Shown here piece after piece: positions 7,397 through 14,680 of a DNA stretch of 64,000 nt (the stretch's first letter is position 1; every line of letters begins with the position of its first letter). The notes under the pieces were generated by a model, which saw only the letters and a program-made list of their open reading frames with translations, was not told the origin of the DNA and made no database searches. Made by a program: the position numbers and the translations under genes. Source of the stretch: JACQFV01 sp964593585 (GTDB lineage: Bacteria; Zixibacteria; MSB-5A5; WJJR01). The stretch spans positions 1-64,000 of the forward strand of contig CAZQIZ010000016.1 in assembly GCA_964593585.1 (NCBI GenBank), given 5' to 3'.

Positions 7397-8614
7397 ATGG
7401 GCGACTTCTACCAGGGCGGCGTGATCGCCACATTCCATCGACTGGGCAAGACCGACCTTCCCCGCATGGAGCGGGAGCTGGAGTCGATCGCGCGTGTTCG
7501 CGGCGTGACGCTGGTCCTTCCCTCGTTGTTTTCCGAGCTGGCTCAGCCAGCGCTGTGCAACATCGTCGAGGAGCTCAAAGGCGCGCGTTACATCCGCGAA
7601 ATCGTCGTCTCCCTCGGCCCGTGCAACGCCGAGGAGTACCGCTACGCGCGCGAGTACTTCTCCGTCCTGCCCCAGAAGACCACCGTGATGTGGTTCCACG
7701 GTCCCCGCCTGCAGGCGCTGATTGACCACATCGCCGCCGCCGGGCTCAATCCAGGACCGGACGGAAAGGGCAAGCAGGCCTGGCTCGCCTACGGGTACGT
7801 CATCGCCGAGGGAAACAGCGATGTGATCGCCCTGCACGATTGCGACATCACAACCTACACCCGCGAGCTGGTGGCGCGGCTGGTCTATCCGGTCGCCTCG
7901 CCGCAACTGGACTTCGAGTTCTGCAAGGGATATTACGCGCGCGTGACCAACCGGATGCACGGGCGGGTGACGCGGCTGTTCGTCACACCGCTTCTGCGCG
8001 CGCTGGCCATCATGGTCGGGCATCGGCCCAGCATCGAGTACTTTGACAGCTTCCGCTATCCCTTGGCCGGCGAGTTTTCAATGATGACCAATCTCGTACG
8101 GTTGGTGCGTGTGCCATCCGACTGGGGCTTGGAGATCGGCATGCTGGCCGAAATCTACCGCAATTGCTCGCGCAAACGCATCTGCCAGGCCGAGCTCTGC
8201 GAGAACTACGACCACAAGCACCAGGAACTCTCGCTGGAAGACGCCAGCAAGGGGCTGCACAAGATGGCGGTGGACATCGCCTCCTGCCTCTTCGCCACTC
8301 TGGCGACCGAGGATGTCGTCTACTCGAAGGGATTCTTCAACTCATTGCGGGCCACCTACCGCCGCATCGCGCAGGACATGACCGTCCGGTACCACGGCGA
8401 CGCGATGATCAACGGGCTGGAGTATGACCGTCACACCGAGGGGCAATCGGTTGAGATGTTCACCGACGCGATTCGTCAGGCGGGCGAACTGATGGAAGAT
8501 GACCCGCTGGGGGCGCCGCAGATTCCAAACTGGAACCGCATCTTTGCGGCCATCCCGGATTTCGGGGATCGGCTGCTGGCGGCGGTCGCGGAGGACAACG
8601 CGGGCAAGCCATGA
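7397..8614 (+). CDS. GT81-like glycosyltransferase, probable glucosyl-3-phosphoglycerate synthase
   Basis: A 405-residue GT-A glycosyltransferase. It has the metal/nucleotide-sugar motif HDCDI (D148-x-D150), then the features of bacterial GpgS proteins: YPVASPQLDFEFCKGYYARV, HGRVTRLFVTPLLRAL, PLAGEFSM and DWGLEIGMLAEIY. GpgS transfers glucose from NDP-glucose to 3-phosphoglycerate, the first step to glucosylglycerate-type compatible solutes. The N-terminus lacks the usual short GT2 opening and instead has a unique 60-residue start (ATFHRLGKTDLPRMERELE), as seen in cyanobacterial-type GpgS. The ATG at 7397 has GGGGGAGGA upstream. It overlaps the next glycosyltransferase by 4 nt (ATGA), so the two are translationally coupled. 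The exact sugar donor and acceptor are inferred. Confidence 0.75.
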   Translation: MGDFYQGGVIATFHRLGKTDLPRMERELESIARVRGVTLVLPSLFSELAQPALCNIVEELKGARYIREIVVSLGPCNAEEYRYAREYFSVLPQKTTVMWFHGPRLQALIDHIAAAGLNPGPDGKGKQAWLAYGYVIAEGNSDVIALHDCDITTYTRELVARLVYPVASPQLDFEFCKGYYARVTNRMHGRVTRLFVTPLLRALAIMVGHRPSIEYFDSFRYPLAGEFSMMTNLVRLVRVPSDWGLEIGMLAEIYRNCSRKRICQAELCENYDHKHQELSLEDASKGLHKMAVDIASCLFATLATEDVVYSKGFFNSLRATYRRIAQDMTVRYHGDAMINGLEYDRHTEGQSVEMFTDAIRQAGELMEDDPLGAPQIPNWNRIFAAIPDFGDRLLAAVAEDNAGKP

Positions 8615-9873
8615 CCAAGTACGACACCTCCCTCCGTCCCTGGCTCGTGCGCCGGCTGGAGCAGATCGACCGCGCCGACATCGTCGCCGGCATCCCCTGC
8701 TACAACAACCAGGACACCATCGGGCATGTGGTCCGCATGGTCTCCTCGGGGCTGCACGAGCATTTCCCCGACAAGCGGTCGGTGATCATCGTCTCCGACG
8801 GAGGCTCAACAGACGACTCGCGTGAACTGGCGCGGGAGGCGGCCAGCCCGCCCTGGCAGGAACGGATTGTGACCATCTACCGTGGGCTGCCCGGCAAGGG
8901 GTCGGCGTTGCGCACCATCTTTGAGGCGGCCGACCGTCTCGATGCCATTGCCTGCATGGTGGTCGACTCCGATTTGCGCTCCATCAGTAACGACTGGGTG
9001 CCGCGACTTCTGACGCCGGTCGTTGGTTACGGTTACGACTTTGTGGCGCCGATCTACACCCGTTACAAGTACGATGGCACGATCACCAACAACGTCGTCT
9101 ACAGCCTCACCCGGGCGCTCTACGGTTGGCGGATCCGTCAGCCCATCGGCGGCGACTTTGCCTTTTCCGGGCCGTTGGCCCGCTACTACATGCGGCAGGA
9201 TGTCTGGGACACCGACGTGGCCCGTTTCGGCATCGACATCTGGATGACCACCAGCGCATTGGTGACGGGGTTCCGTGTCTGCCAGGCCCGGCTGGGCGTC
9301 AAAATCCATGATGCCAAGGACCCGGCGGCCGCGCTCGGCCCGATGTTCCGTCAGGTGATCTACACGCTCTTTGCCTTGATGGAGCAGAACGAGATGTTCT
9401 GGAAGACAGTTCGCGGCTCGGAGCCGACCGAGATCTTCGGGCAGGCGGGTGGGCAGGAACCCGAGCCGATTGAGGTCAATCACACCGCGCTCTGCCGCGC
9501 CTTCCGCGAGGGACTCGACAAGTTCGGGGTCCTCTGGCAGCAGGTCTTCCGCGCGCACACGTTCGAGTCGATCCGCCGTTGGGCGCAGCGGGAGGATGCC
9601 GACTTCCGCATTGAGATCGCCGAATGGGTGGAAGTGCTCTACGAATTGGCGGTCGTCTTCCATCAGTGGCCGGCCAATCGCTACAAACTACTCGAGATCG
9701 CCACCCCGCTTTACAACGCCCGCGTGGCATCGTTCATCAACGAGACCCGCGACTTGACCTCGCAGGAGGCCGAACGTGTCGTGGAGGCGCAGGCGGAGGC
9801 GTTTGAGAGTGGCAAGGACCGTCTGTTGGAACTCTGGGGCAGCGCCGCGCGGCCGCAACCGATCTTGACGTAG
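8611..9873 (+). CDS. GT2-like glycosyltransferase coupled to the GpgS-like gene
   Basis: A 420-residue cytoplasmic GT-A enzyme: IPCYNNQDTIGHVV (nucleotide site), IIVSDGGSTDDS, LPGKGSALRTIFE, and the DxD motif VVDSDLR (D119, D121). The middle (GGDFAFSGPLARYY, FGIDIWMTTSALVTGFRV) resembles mannosylglycerate synthase-type enzymes, including the GIDxW region, and the last 120 residues are helical. There are no membrane segments, unlike many polysaccharide GT2 enzymes. The 4-nt start/stop overlap with the GpgS-like gene argues for one pathway, for example addition of a second sugar to glucosylglycerate. No dedicated phosphatase gene lies nearby. A hairpin follows at 9886. Family assignment is firmer than product. 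Confidence 0.7.
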   Translation: MTKYDTSLRPWLVRRLEQIDRADIVAGIPCYNNQDTIGHVVRMVSSGLHEHFPDKRSVIIVSDGGSTDDSRELAREAASPPWQERIVTIYRGLPGKGSALRTIFEAADRLDAIACMVVDSDLRSISNDWVPRLLTPVVGYGYDFVAPIYTRYKYDGTITNNVVYSLTRALYGWRIRQPIGGDFAFSGPLARYYMRQDVWDTDVARFGIDIWMTTSALVTGFRVCQARLGVKIHDAKDPAAALGPMFRQVIYTLFALMEQNEMFWKTVRGSEPTEIFGQAGGQEPEPIEVNHTALCRAFREGLDKFGVLWQQVFRAHTFESIRRWAQREDADFRIEIAEWVEVLYELAVVFHQWPANRYKLLEIATPLYNARVASFINETRDLTSQEAERVVEAQAEAFESGKDRLLELWGSAARPQPILT

Positions 9874-9880
9874 CCCCAAC

Positions 9881-9907
9881 GGAAAACGGGGCGCCGAGGC
9901 GCCCCGT
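9881..9907 (-). terminator. Terminator hairpin between the glycosyltransferase pair and osmC
   Basis: A perfect 10-bp stem ACGGGGCGCC / GGCGCCCCGT; on the minus strand it is followed by TTTT, so it best serves osmC. On the plus strand there is no T tract, but it may still halt or stabilise the convergent transcript. Confidence 0.6.
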
Positions 9908-9931
9908 CCGCCGAAGCTTCGTGCTGCCTGA

Positions 9932-10360
9932 TCAGACCAGCTTGGCTTTGAGGGTGATCTCCGGAACTGCGGCCAACGCCTTGGAGATCGGGCAGCCCTT
10001 CTTTGCGCCCTCTGCCGACTCGAGAAATTTCTTCTCGTCTATACCGGGGACTTCGGCGACGCAATCGAGGTCGATACGGACAATCCCCATCCCGTCACCC
10101 AGCTTGTCGAGGTGAACGGTCGCGGTGGTCTTGATGCTGACGGCTTTGAAGCCGGCCTTCTCCAGGGTGGCCGAGAGCGCCATCGAGAAGCAACCGGAGT
10201 GGGCGGCGGCGATCAGTTCTTCCGGGTTGGTACCCTTTCCTGATTCGAAGCGTGAGGCGAAGGTGTAGGGCCCCTCGTAGGCGCCGCTGGTCATCTTCAT
10301 GACCCCGTGGCCCTCCCTCAACGTTCCCTTCCATTCTGCGGATGAGGCACGTGCTGGCAT
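9932..10360 (-). CDS. osmC: OsmC-family peroxiredoxin
   Basis: A 142-residue protein of the OsmC branch of the OsmC/Ohr family, which reduces organic hydroperoxides through two cysteines. Those are C57 (AAAHSGCFSMAL) and C123 (AKKGCPISKAL). The N-terminal strand region (AEWKGTLREGHGVMKMTSG) and the stretch TRFE-like SRFESGKGTNPEELI closely follow E. coli OsmC, so OsmC is preferred over Ohr. The length is full. The ATG at 10360 lies 115 nt from the next gene upstream, and the gene appears to be its own unit. No OhrR-type regulator is nearby. Confidence 0.92.
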   Translation of the reverse strand: MPARASSAEWKGTLREGHGVMKMTSGAYEGPYTFASRFESGKGTNPEELIAAAHSGCFSMALSATLEKAGFKAVSIKTTATVHLDKLGDGMGIVRIDLDCVAEVPGIDEKKFLESAEGAKKGCPISKALAAVPEITLKAKLV

Positions 10361-10474
10361 GCGAATCTCCCTCCGTGATAGACGACATCAACCGGCCCGA
10401 CCCTCTGCCTGAGGTGACAGTCACCGGCGGGTGGAATGTAGGCAAACCCGGGGGAGCGAGGCAAACGGGGCGCG

Positions 10475-11215
10475 TCAGAATTTCAGACGCAATCCGACCT
10501 TGGTGGGGCCGGCGACCACATGCAGCCCGGCTTCTTCCCTGCGCGGATTGGGAGTGACCAATTGGCCGACGGCAATCCCCAGCGCCGCCCCGGCAACGAC
10601 ATCGGAGAGGTAGTGACGGTCATCCTCCATCCGGGCGACACCGGCGAACGCGGCCAAGCCAAAGGCGGGGACGCCGATCTTCCAGCCGTGCCGACGGGCG
10701 AGGATAGTGGAAATGGTGAAGGCGCCGGAGGTGTGGCCGGAGGGAAACGAGCGGGTGTCGGAGCCATCGGGGCGCGACCGGCCGACGGCCGACTTAAGCG
10801 TGGCGACCAGAACGGCATCCAGAATAAGCCCCTTGAGCATCGTGCCGCCGGTTTGACGCAATTCCGGCTTGCGGGCGATGGCGCCCAAGCCCCAAGTCGC
10901 GACCGACAGAGCCGCCAATTGCGCCCCGTTGCCATAGGAATCGCCGACATCGACCCCGCCGAATTCCATCCAGTTCCGCGAGGTCATGTCATGGCGGGCT
11001 GGCGAATCGAAGTGGGTCGCAAGCCGCGTGAGCGCCACACCGGCAACAATCGTACGGGTAAGTTCGGAACGCCAGATGCGCTTGGCCCAGGAGGCGCCGC
11101 CGGTCTCGGAGGTATGCACCGAGAGGGCCGAGAAGGACTCGGGAGTCTGTCCGAATGATTCGAGCGGGACAATTAGTATTGCGATCAGGCAGCAGCAGGA
11201 TAGCCGGCGGCGCAT
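10475..11215 (-). CDS. Exported PAP2-family phosphatase
   Basis: A 246-residue protein with a signal peptide (1-22) and the three PAP2 acid-phosphatase motifs: K141..R148-P149 (KSAVGRSRP), PSGH at 158-161, and R195..H201..D205 (ARMEDDRHYLSD). The third motif begins AR where most members have SR. Hydrophobic segments (about 54-68, 98-112, 130-142, 180-193, 205-217) fit a membrane or outer-membrane-associated lipid phosphatase. Likely substrates are lipid or polyprenyl phosphates facing the periplasm, for example lipid A or undecaprenyl-PP; this is inferred. It has no operon partners. Confidence 0.85.
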   Translation of the reverse strand: MRRRLSCCCLIAILIVPLESFGQTPESFSALSVHTSETGGASWAKRIWRSELTRTIVAGVALTRLATHFDSPARHDMTSRNWMEFGGVDVGDSYGNGAQLAALSVATWGLGAIARKPELRQTGGTMLKGLILDAVLVATLKSAVGRSRPDGSDTRSFPSGHTSGAFTISTILARRHGWKIGVPAFGLAAFAGVARMEDDRHYLSDVVAGAALGIAVGQLVTPNPRREEAGLHVVAGPTKVGLRLKF

Positions 11216-11378
11216 TTACCCATCCTTGATTTGGTGACGACTGGCAATCATGCCAGTGGCTTAATCAGAACGCGTGTATCTTCGCCGGCCTCCTATGAGT
11301 ATTTGAGCAAGAGATGTCTCTCGTTTAACGAATGACGGGGCCTGCAGGTTCCAGGCTTTATTCGTCCGTATTCCGAAG

Positions 11379-12140
11379 TCAGGGACATACAGGCAAGGCA
11401 GCCCCCCGGAAGATGTAGCCGACCATGGCCACCACATCGACCACGTCGACCGCCCCGCTGCAGTCCAGATCGGCCGGGGATGAGCCGCAAGCGGTTGGAC
11501 AACTGCCGCGGAAGGCGCAGCCCACGGCCTGCACGACATCGACGACATCCAGCGCGCCGGAGTAATCCAGATCGCCGCGCAAGGGGTCGGTCAGGGTCAA
11601 CGTACCCCGGGTGGCGGAGACCGGCATGACGAGGTTGCCTTGGGGATCGGAGAATTCGGCGAGCCCTTCGATTTCGAGATGGGCGACCGTTCCGGAAATC
11701 GTGTCGGCGTTGCAGGGGACACGGGCGCGCACAAAGACCAGGGTCTCACCCAGGGTCAGTGGCGGGATCGGTCCGGGTTGACCGTTGAGATTGAGATCGG
11801 CAATCGAGGTTATACTCGCGCTCTGCGGTGAGTAGGTAATCTCCTCGAAGTATTCCCATCCCGAAGACAGGGTCCCGGCCGAGTCGGAGACTGTGCCGGC
11901 GTCAAAAACCAAAAGCCCCGGCCGGTCGAAGGCGAAGAGGACGGAATAACCGGCGATCGGGTGGGTGTAATTGGCGATCCAAAGCGGGATTGACACGGTC
12001 TGACCCAGATAGATGGGCCGGTCTTCGAAGGCGATGAAGATGGTGGTGTCCTGCCCAAGCGCGCATTCCGGCGCTGCGGCAAGCGCGATCGCCAAGCAGG
12101 ACAACAGGATGACAAAAACTCTTCGGGCTTGTGACGGCAT
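11379..12140 (-). CDS. Secreted cohesin-fold-like protein with C-terminal dockerin-like repeats
   Basis: A 253-residue exported protein. Signal peptide about 1-29 (VFVILLSCLAIALAAAP..ALG), then a beta-rich domain (residues about 30-180: DRPIYLGQTVSIPLWIAN, GYSVLFAFDRPGLLVF) of cohesin/bacterial Ig type. The C-terminus has two dockerin-like EF-hand repeats, DLDYSGALDVVDVVQAV and DLDCSGAVDVVDVVAMV, each ending in FRG. In FCB candidate phyla such pairs are common on secreted proteins without a cellulosome and may serve anchoring or sorting. Four Cys in the repeat region could form disulphides. The start at 12140 begins the signal peptide; the frame is open to 12221. Confidence 0.75.
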   Translation of the reverse strand: MPSQARRVFVILLSCLAIALAAAPECALGQDTTIFIAFEDRPIYLGQTVSIPLWIANYTHPIAGYSVLFAFDRPGLLVFDAGTVSDSAGTLSSGWEYFEEITYSPQSASITSIADLNLNGQPGPIPPLTLGETLVFVRARVPCNADTISGTVAHLEIEGLAEFSDPQGNLVMPVSATRGTLTLTDPLRGDLDYSGALDVVDVVQAVGCAFRGSCPTACGSSPADLDCSGAVDVVDVVAMVGYIFRGAALPVCP

Positions 12141-12303
12141 GGTGTGTAGACAACTCCGGAGGACCGGAACAGCCACCGGGGTAAGTATATGCACGACCAC
12201 GAGATTTGTCAAATGGGCCAAACCTTCTGGCCCGCCCGGTCACACCGGGCAAGAGTCTTTGACATTCATGGCGTTACAACTACTCCGTTGGGGCTGAAAC
12301 GGC

Positions 12304-12333
12304 TTGACTATCTGCGGGGAAAGTGGGTAAGAA
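12304..12333 (+). promoter_or_regulatory. Possible promoter for the Rrf2 regulator
   Basis: TTGACT at 12304-12309, an 18-nt spacer and TAAGAA at 12328-12333, followed by a 40-nt leader to the ATG at 12374. The -35 is good and the -10 weak. A weak -10 is often seen where an Rrf2 protein autoregulates, but no symmetrical operator is evident. Confidence 0.4.
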
Positions 12334-12373
12334 TCAGCCGCCCAAGAAGTCCTGTGGGCGGAGGTGGACTGCC

Positions 12374-12808
12374 ATGTTCAACGTCACGCGTAAAGTGGAG
12401 TATGCCCTCATCGGCATCGCTCACATTGCCTCGCAGCCGCCCGGCACGATCGTGACTGTTCGCGAGGTCGCCGAGCAGTATCAGATTCCCGGTAAGTTGT
12501 TGGCCAAAATCTTCCACGAGTTGAAAAGCGCTCAGCTTCTGCGCTCGCATCAGGGGAAAAACGGGGGCTACTCAATGGCCCGCGTGCCGGCCGACGTCAG
12601 CCTCGCGCAGGTGATCGACGTGATTGAGGGGCAATCGGATGTCGTAATTTGTTTCGACAGTGAGGGATACCGATGCCCGCAGTATGACAATTGCAACATC
12701 ATCCATCCAATGGAGCAATTGAATGTGAAGTTGCGCAGTTTTCTGGAGTCTGTCAGCCTGCGGGATTTTGTCGCCAACAAATCGCAGGCGTGGGCGTCAG
12801 TGAGTTGA
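12374..12808 (+). CDS. Rrf2-family transcriptional regulator with three-Cys cluster site
   Basis: A 144-residue winged-helix regulator: an N-terminal Rrf2 helix-turn-helix (YALIGIAHIA, TVREVAEQYQIPGKLLAKIF, LRSHQGKNGGYSM), a dimer helix, and C93, C101, C107 (spacing C-x7-C-x5-C). IscR and NsrR use C-x5-C-x5/7-C to hold an Fe-S cluster that senses Fe-S supply, NO or redox state. The first gap of seven is unusual, so sensing type cannot be assigned. It sits directly before a 7Fe ferredoxin and the nuo operon, both rich in Fe-S proteins, which makes them natural targets. The ATG at 12374 is preceded by GGAGGTGG. Confidence 0.85.
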   Translation: MFNVTRKVEYALIGIAHIASQPPGTIVTVREVAEQYQIPGKLLAKIFHELKSAQLLRSHQGKNGGYSMARVPADVSLAQVIDVIEGQSDVVICFDSEGYRCPQYDNCNIIHPMEQLNVKLRSFLESVSLRDFVANKSQAWASVS

Positions 12809-12924
12809 CATGATCGGATCGCGCTGGACGGCAAGTTTTGCTTGCCTGCGGACGTGATCGACTGTATACCGAAGCGCGGCACCGGTCTTTGGCGACCGGC
12901 GGGCCGCAGGAGGAGCCGAACGAC

Positions 12925-13185
12925 ATGACGTACGTTATCTGCGAGCCGTGCATCGGGACAAAAGACACCGCGTGTGTCGACGCCTGTCCGGTGGACTGCA
13001 TCCATCCGACCAAGGAAGAACCGGAATTCGAGGAATCGGAACTGCTGTATATCGACCCGGCCGAATGCATCGATTGCGGCGCCTGCGTGCCGGCCTGCCC
13101 GGTCGAGGCGATTTTCGAAGAGAGCGAAGTGCCCGAGAAGTGGGCGGAGTTCACGGCCCGCAACGCCGAGTACTATCAGAAGTAG
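12925..13185 (+). CDS. 7Fe ferredoxin
   Basis: An 86-residue ferredoxin. The N-terminal motif C9-x7-C17-x3-C21-P with C25 is the pattern of the [3Fe-4S] half of seven-iron ferredoxins (Thermus/Azotobacter FdI type). The C-terminal motif C48-x2-C51-x2-C54-x3-C58-P holds the [4Fe-4S] cluster, and C6 is an extra cysteine. Between them lies an acidic loop (EEPEFEESE) suited to docking electron partners. The start at 12925 has AGGAGG upstream. It lies 117 nt after the Rrf2 gene and just before a hairpin and nuoA, suggesting a role as a low-potential donor or acceptor related to complex I or to Fe-S metabolism. Confidence 0.9.
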   Translation: MTYVICEPCIGTKDTACVDACPVDCIHPTKEEPEFEESELLYIDPAECIDCGACVPACPVEAIFEESEVPEKWAEFTARNAEYYQK

Positions 13186-13245
13186 CCGCGGGGCGCGCCC
13201 GGTCGCCTGACCCGATCGGGCCGCCTCGATCCACGTAAGAGGATG

Positions 13246-13272
13246 AGAACGGCTTCGGCCGTTCTTATTTTT
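13246..13272 (+). terminator. UUCG-loop terminator or attenuator directly before nuoA
   Basis: AGAACGGC-TTCG-GCCGTTCT forms a perfect 8-bp stem with the very stable UUCG tetraloop, followed by TATTTTT. The T tract ends 2-3 nt before the nuoA ribosome-binding site (GGAGGA, 13275-13280), leaving no room for a promoter between them. It therefore either closes the ferredoxin transcript with partial read-through or works as an attenuator in the nuo leader. Confidence 0.8.
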
Positions 13273-13287
13273 GCGGAGGATTGAGAA

Positions 13288-13641
13288 ATTAATCACTATT
13301 GGCCGATTCTCGTCATCGCCTCGTTCATCGGATTGATCGTGGCGGTGATGTACTTCCTGGGCGAGTGGCTCGGTCCGCGGGTGCGGACCGGCGTCAAGCA
13401 GGAGCCCTTCGAATGCGGCGAAAGCCCGTTCGACACGCCGGGGCGGCCGTTCAGCGTCAAGTTCTACCTCATTGCGATCCTGTTTGTGATCTTTGACATC
13501 GACTTGGCCTTCCTGTTTCCCTGGGCGGTGGTTTTCCGCGATGTCGGCCTGTTGGCTTTTTACTCGATGCTGGTGTTTATCGGGATCCTGGCCTGGGCGT
13601 TGTGGTACATCTGGAAGAAAGGAGCCTTCCAGTGGGATTGA
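13288..13641 (+). CDS. nuoA: NADH-quinone oxidoreductase subunit A (probable ATT start)
   Basis: A 117-residue membrane subunit of complex I with three TM helices and the conserved loop FECGESPFDTPGRPFSVKFY, then FDIDLAFLFPW. No ATG, GTG or TTG precedes the first TM: the frame is closed by TGA at 13282. The only codon correctly placed behind GGAGGA (7-nt gap) is ATT at 13288, giving NHYWPILVIASF, which aligns with the N-terminus of E. coli NuoA (HHWAFAIFLIV). The next standard start, TTG at 13333, would cut off part of the first helix and has no ribosome-binding site. It heads the nuo operon and overlaps nuoB by 10 nt. Confidence 0.88.
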   Translation: MNHYWPILVIASFIGLIVAVMYFLGEWLGPRVRTGVKQEPFECGESPFDTPGRPFSVKFYLIAILFVIFDIDLAFLFPWAVVFRDVGLLAFYSMLVFIGILAWALWYIWKKGAFQWD

Positions 13642-14132
13642 ACGCTGATCGGGGCGGATTCATCACGTCGCGACTCTCGGACGGTATCGCCTGGGCGCGG
13701 AAGTGGTCGCTGTTCCCTTACCCGTTTGTGACCGCCTGCTGCGGGATGGAGTACATGTCGGTGTCGTCGGCGCACTACGATCTGGATCGGTTCGGCGCCG
13801 CCTGGCCGCGCTTTTCGCCGCGCCAGGCCGACATGCTCCTGGTGGTGGGCACCATCTCGCACAAAATGGCGCCGGTGCTGAAGAAGGTCTACGACCAGAT
13901 GTGCGAGCCGAAGTGGGTGGTGGCCTTTGGCGTGTGCACCTGCACCGGCGGATTCTACGACAATTACGCCACGGTGCAGGGCATCGACCGCATCATCCCC
14001 GTGGACTGCTACATTCCCGGCTGCCCGCCGCGTCCGGAGGCGGTGCTGGACGCGCTCATGAAGCTGCAGGCGAAGATCCAGGCCTCGCGTCACCCGCTGG
14101 CCGGCTCCGTCGTTGAGCGACCCCGGAACTAG
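13632..14132 (+). CDS. nuoB: NADH-quinone oxidoreductase subunit B, copy 1
   Basis: A 166-residue subunit that holds cluster N2, the last Fe-S centre before quinone. The ligands are present: the tandem Cys pair in TACCGMEYM, the Cys in GVCTCTGGF, and the Cys in YIPGCPPRPEA. It starts at GTG 13632, inside the nuoA end, with AAAGGAG 7 nt upstream; the frame extends to 13602 without a signal. It differs clearly from the second NuoB at 21736 (GVCTCTGG against GSCATCGG) and has a shorter N-terminus, so the two are old paralogues rather than a recent duplication. It probably pairs with NuoC and NuoD of the same set. Confidence 0.92.
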   Translation: MGLNADRGGFITSRLSDGIAWARKWSLFPYPFVTACCGMEYMSVSSAHYDLDRFGAAWPRFSPRQADMLLVVGTISHKMAPVLKKVYDQMCEPKWVVAFGVCTCTGGFYDNYATVQGIDRIIPVDCYIPGCPPRPEAVLDALMKLQAKIQASRHPLAGSVVERPRN

Positions 14133-14137
14133 ATCCT

Positions 14138-14680
14138 ATGACCGACGTCACGCTCACCGAACATCCGGCCCTGGTCAGACTGCGCACGCAGTTTGGCGAC
14201 GCCGTGCTGGAGACCCACGCCCACCGCGGCGACCACACCGCCGTTGTCGCCCCGGAGCGCTATCACGATGTGATGCGCTTCTTGCATGACGACCCGGAAT
14301 GCGATTACGATTTCCTGACCGATCTGACCGCCTGGGACCGGCTGCGGATGGAGCTGTCGCCGCGCTTTGAGGTCGTGGCGCATCTCTACTCGACGTCGCG
14401 CAACGATCGATTGCGGATCAAGACCCGACCGACCGACGACGAGGCCCCCGCGGTCGACTCGGTCGTCGATGTCTACCGCGCCGCCAACTGGCCCGAACGC
14501 GAGGTCTGGGACATGTTCGGCATTCGGTTCCATGGGCACCCGAATCTGAAGCGGATCCTCCTGTACGAGGAGTTCGTCGGGCATCCGCTGCGCAAGGATT
14601 ACCCCGTCAACAAGAGGCAGCCGTTGGTGGAGGAGCGTCCGATTCCGGACGATCGTCCGTCGACCCTGTTTTACACATGA
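14138..14680 (+). CDS. nuoC: NADH-quinone oxidoreductase subunit C, copy 1
   Basis: A 180-residue 30-kDa subunit of the complex I Q-module. The signature is clear: WPEREVWDMFGIRFHGHPNLKRIL, followed by HPLRKDYPV. The N-terminal half has the usual alpha/beta fold (VVAPERYHDVMRFLHDD, YDFLTDLTAWD). It lies 5 nt after nuoB and its stop overlaps the nuoD start (ATGA), so the three are translationally coupled. A second, divergent NuoC is encoded at 22310. Confidence 0.95.
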   Translation: MTDVTLTEHPALVRLRTQFGDAVLETHAHRGDHTAVVAPERYHDVMRFLHDDPECDYDFLTDLTAWDRLRMELSPRFEVVAHLYSTSRNDRLRIKTRPTDDEAPAVDSVVDVYRAANWPEREVWDMFGIRFHGHPNLKRILLYEEFVGHPLRKDYPVNKRQPLVEERPIPDDRPSTLFYT

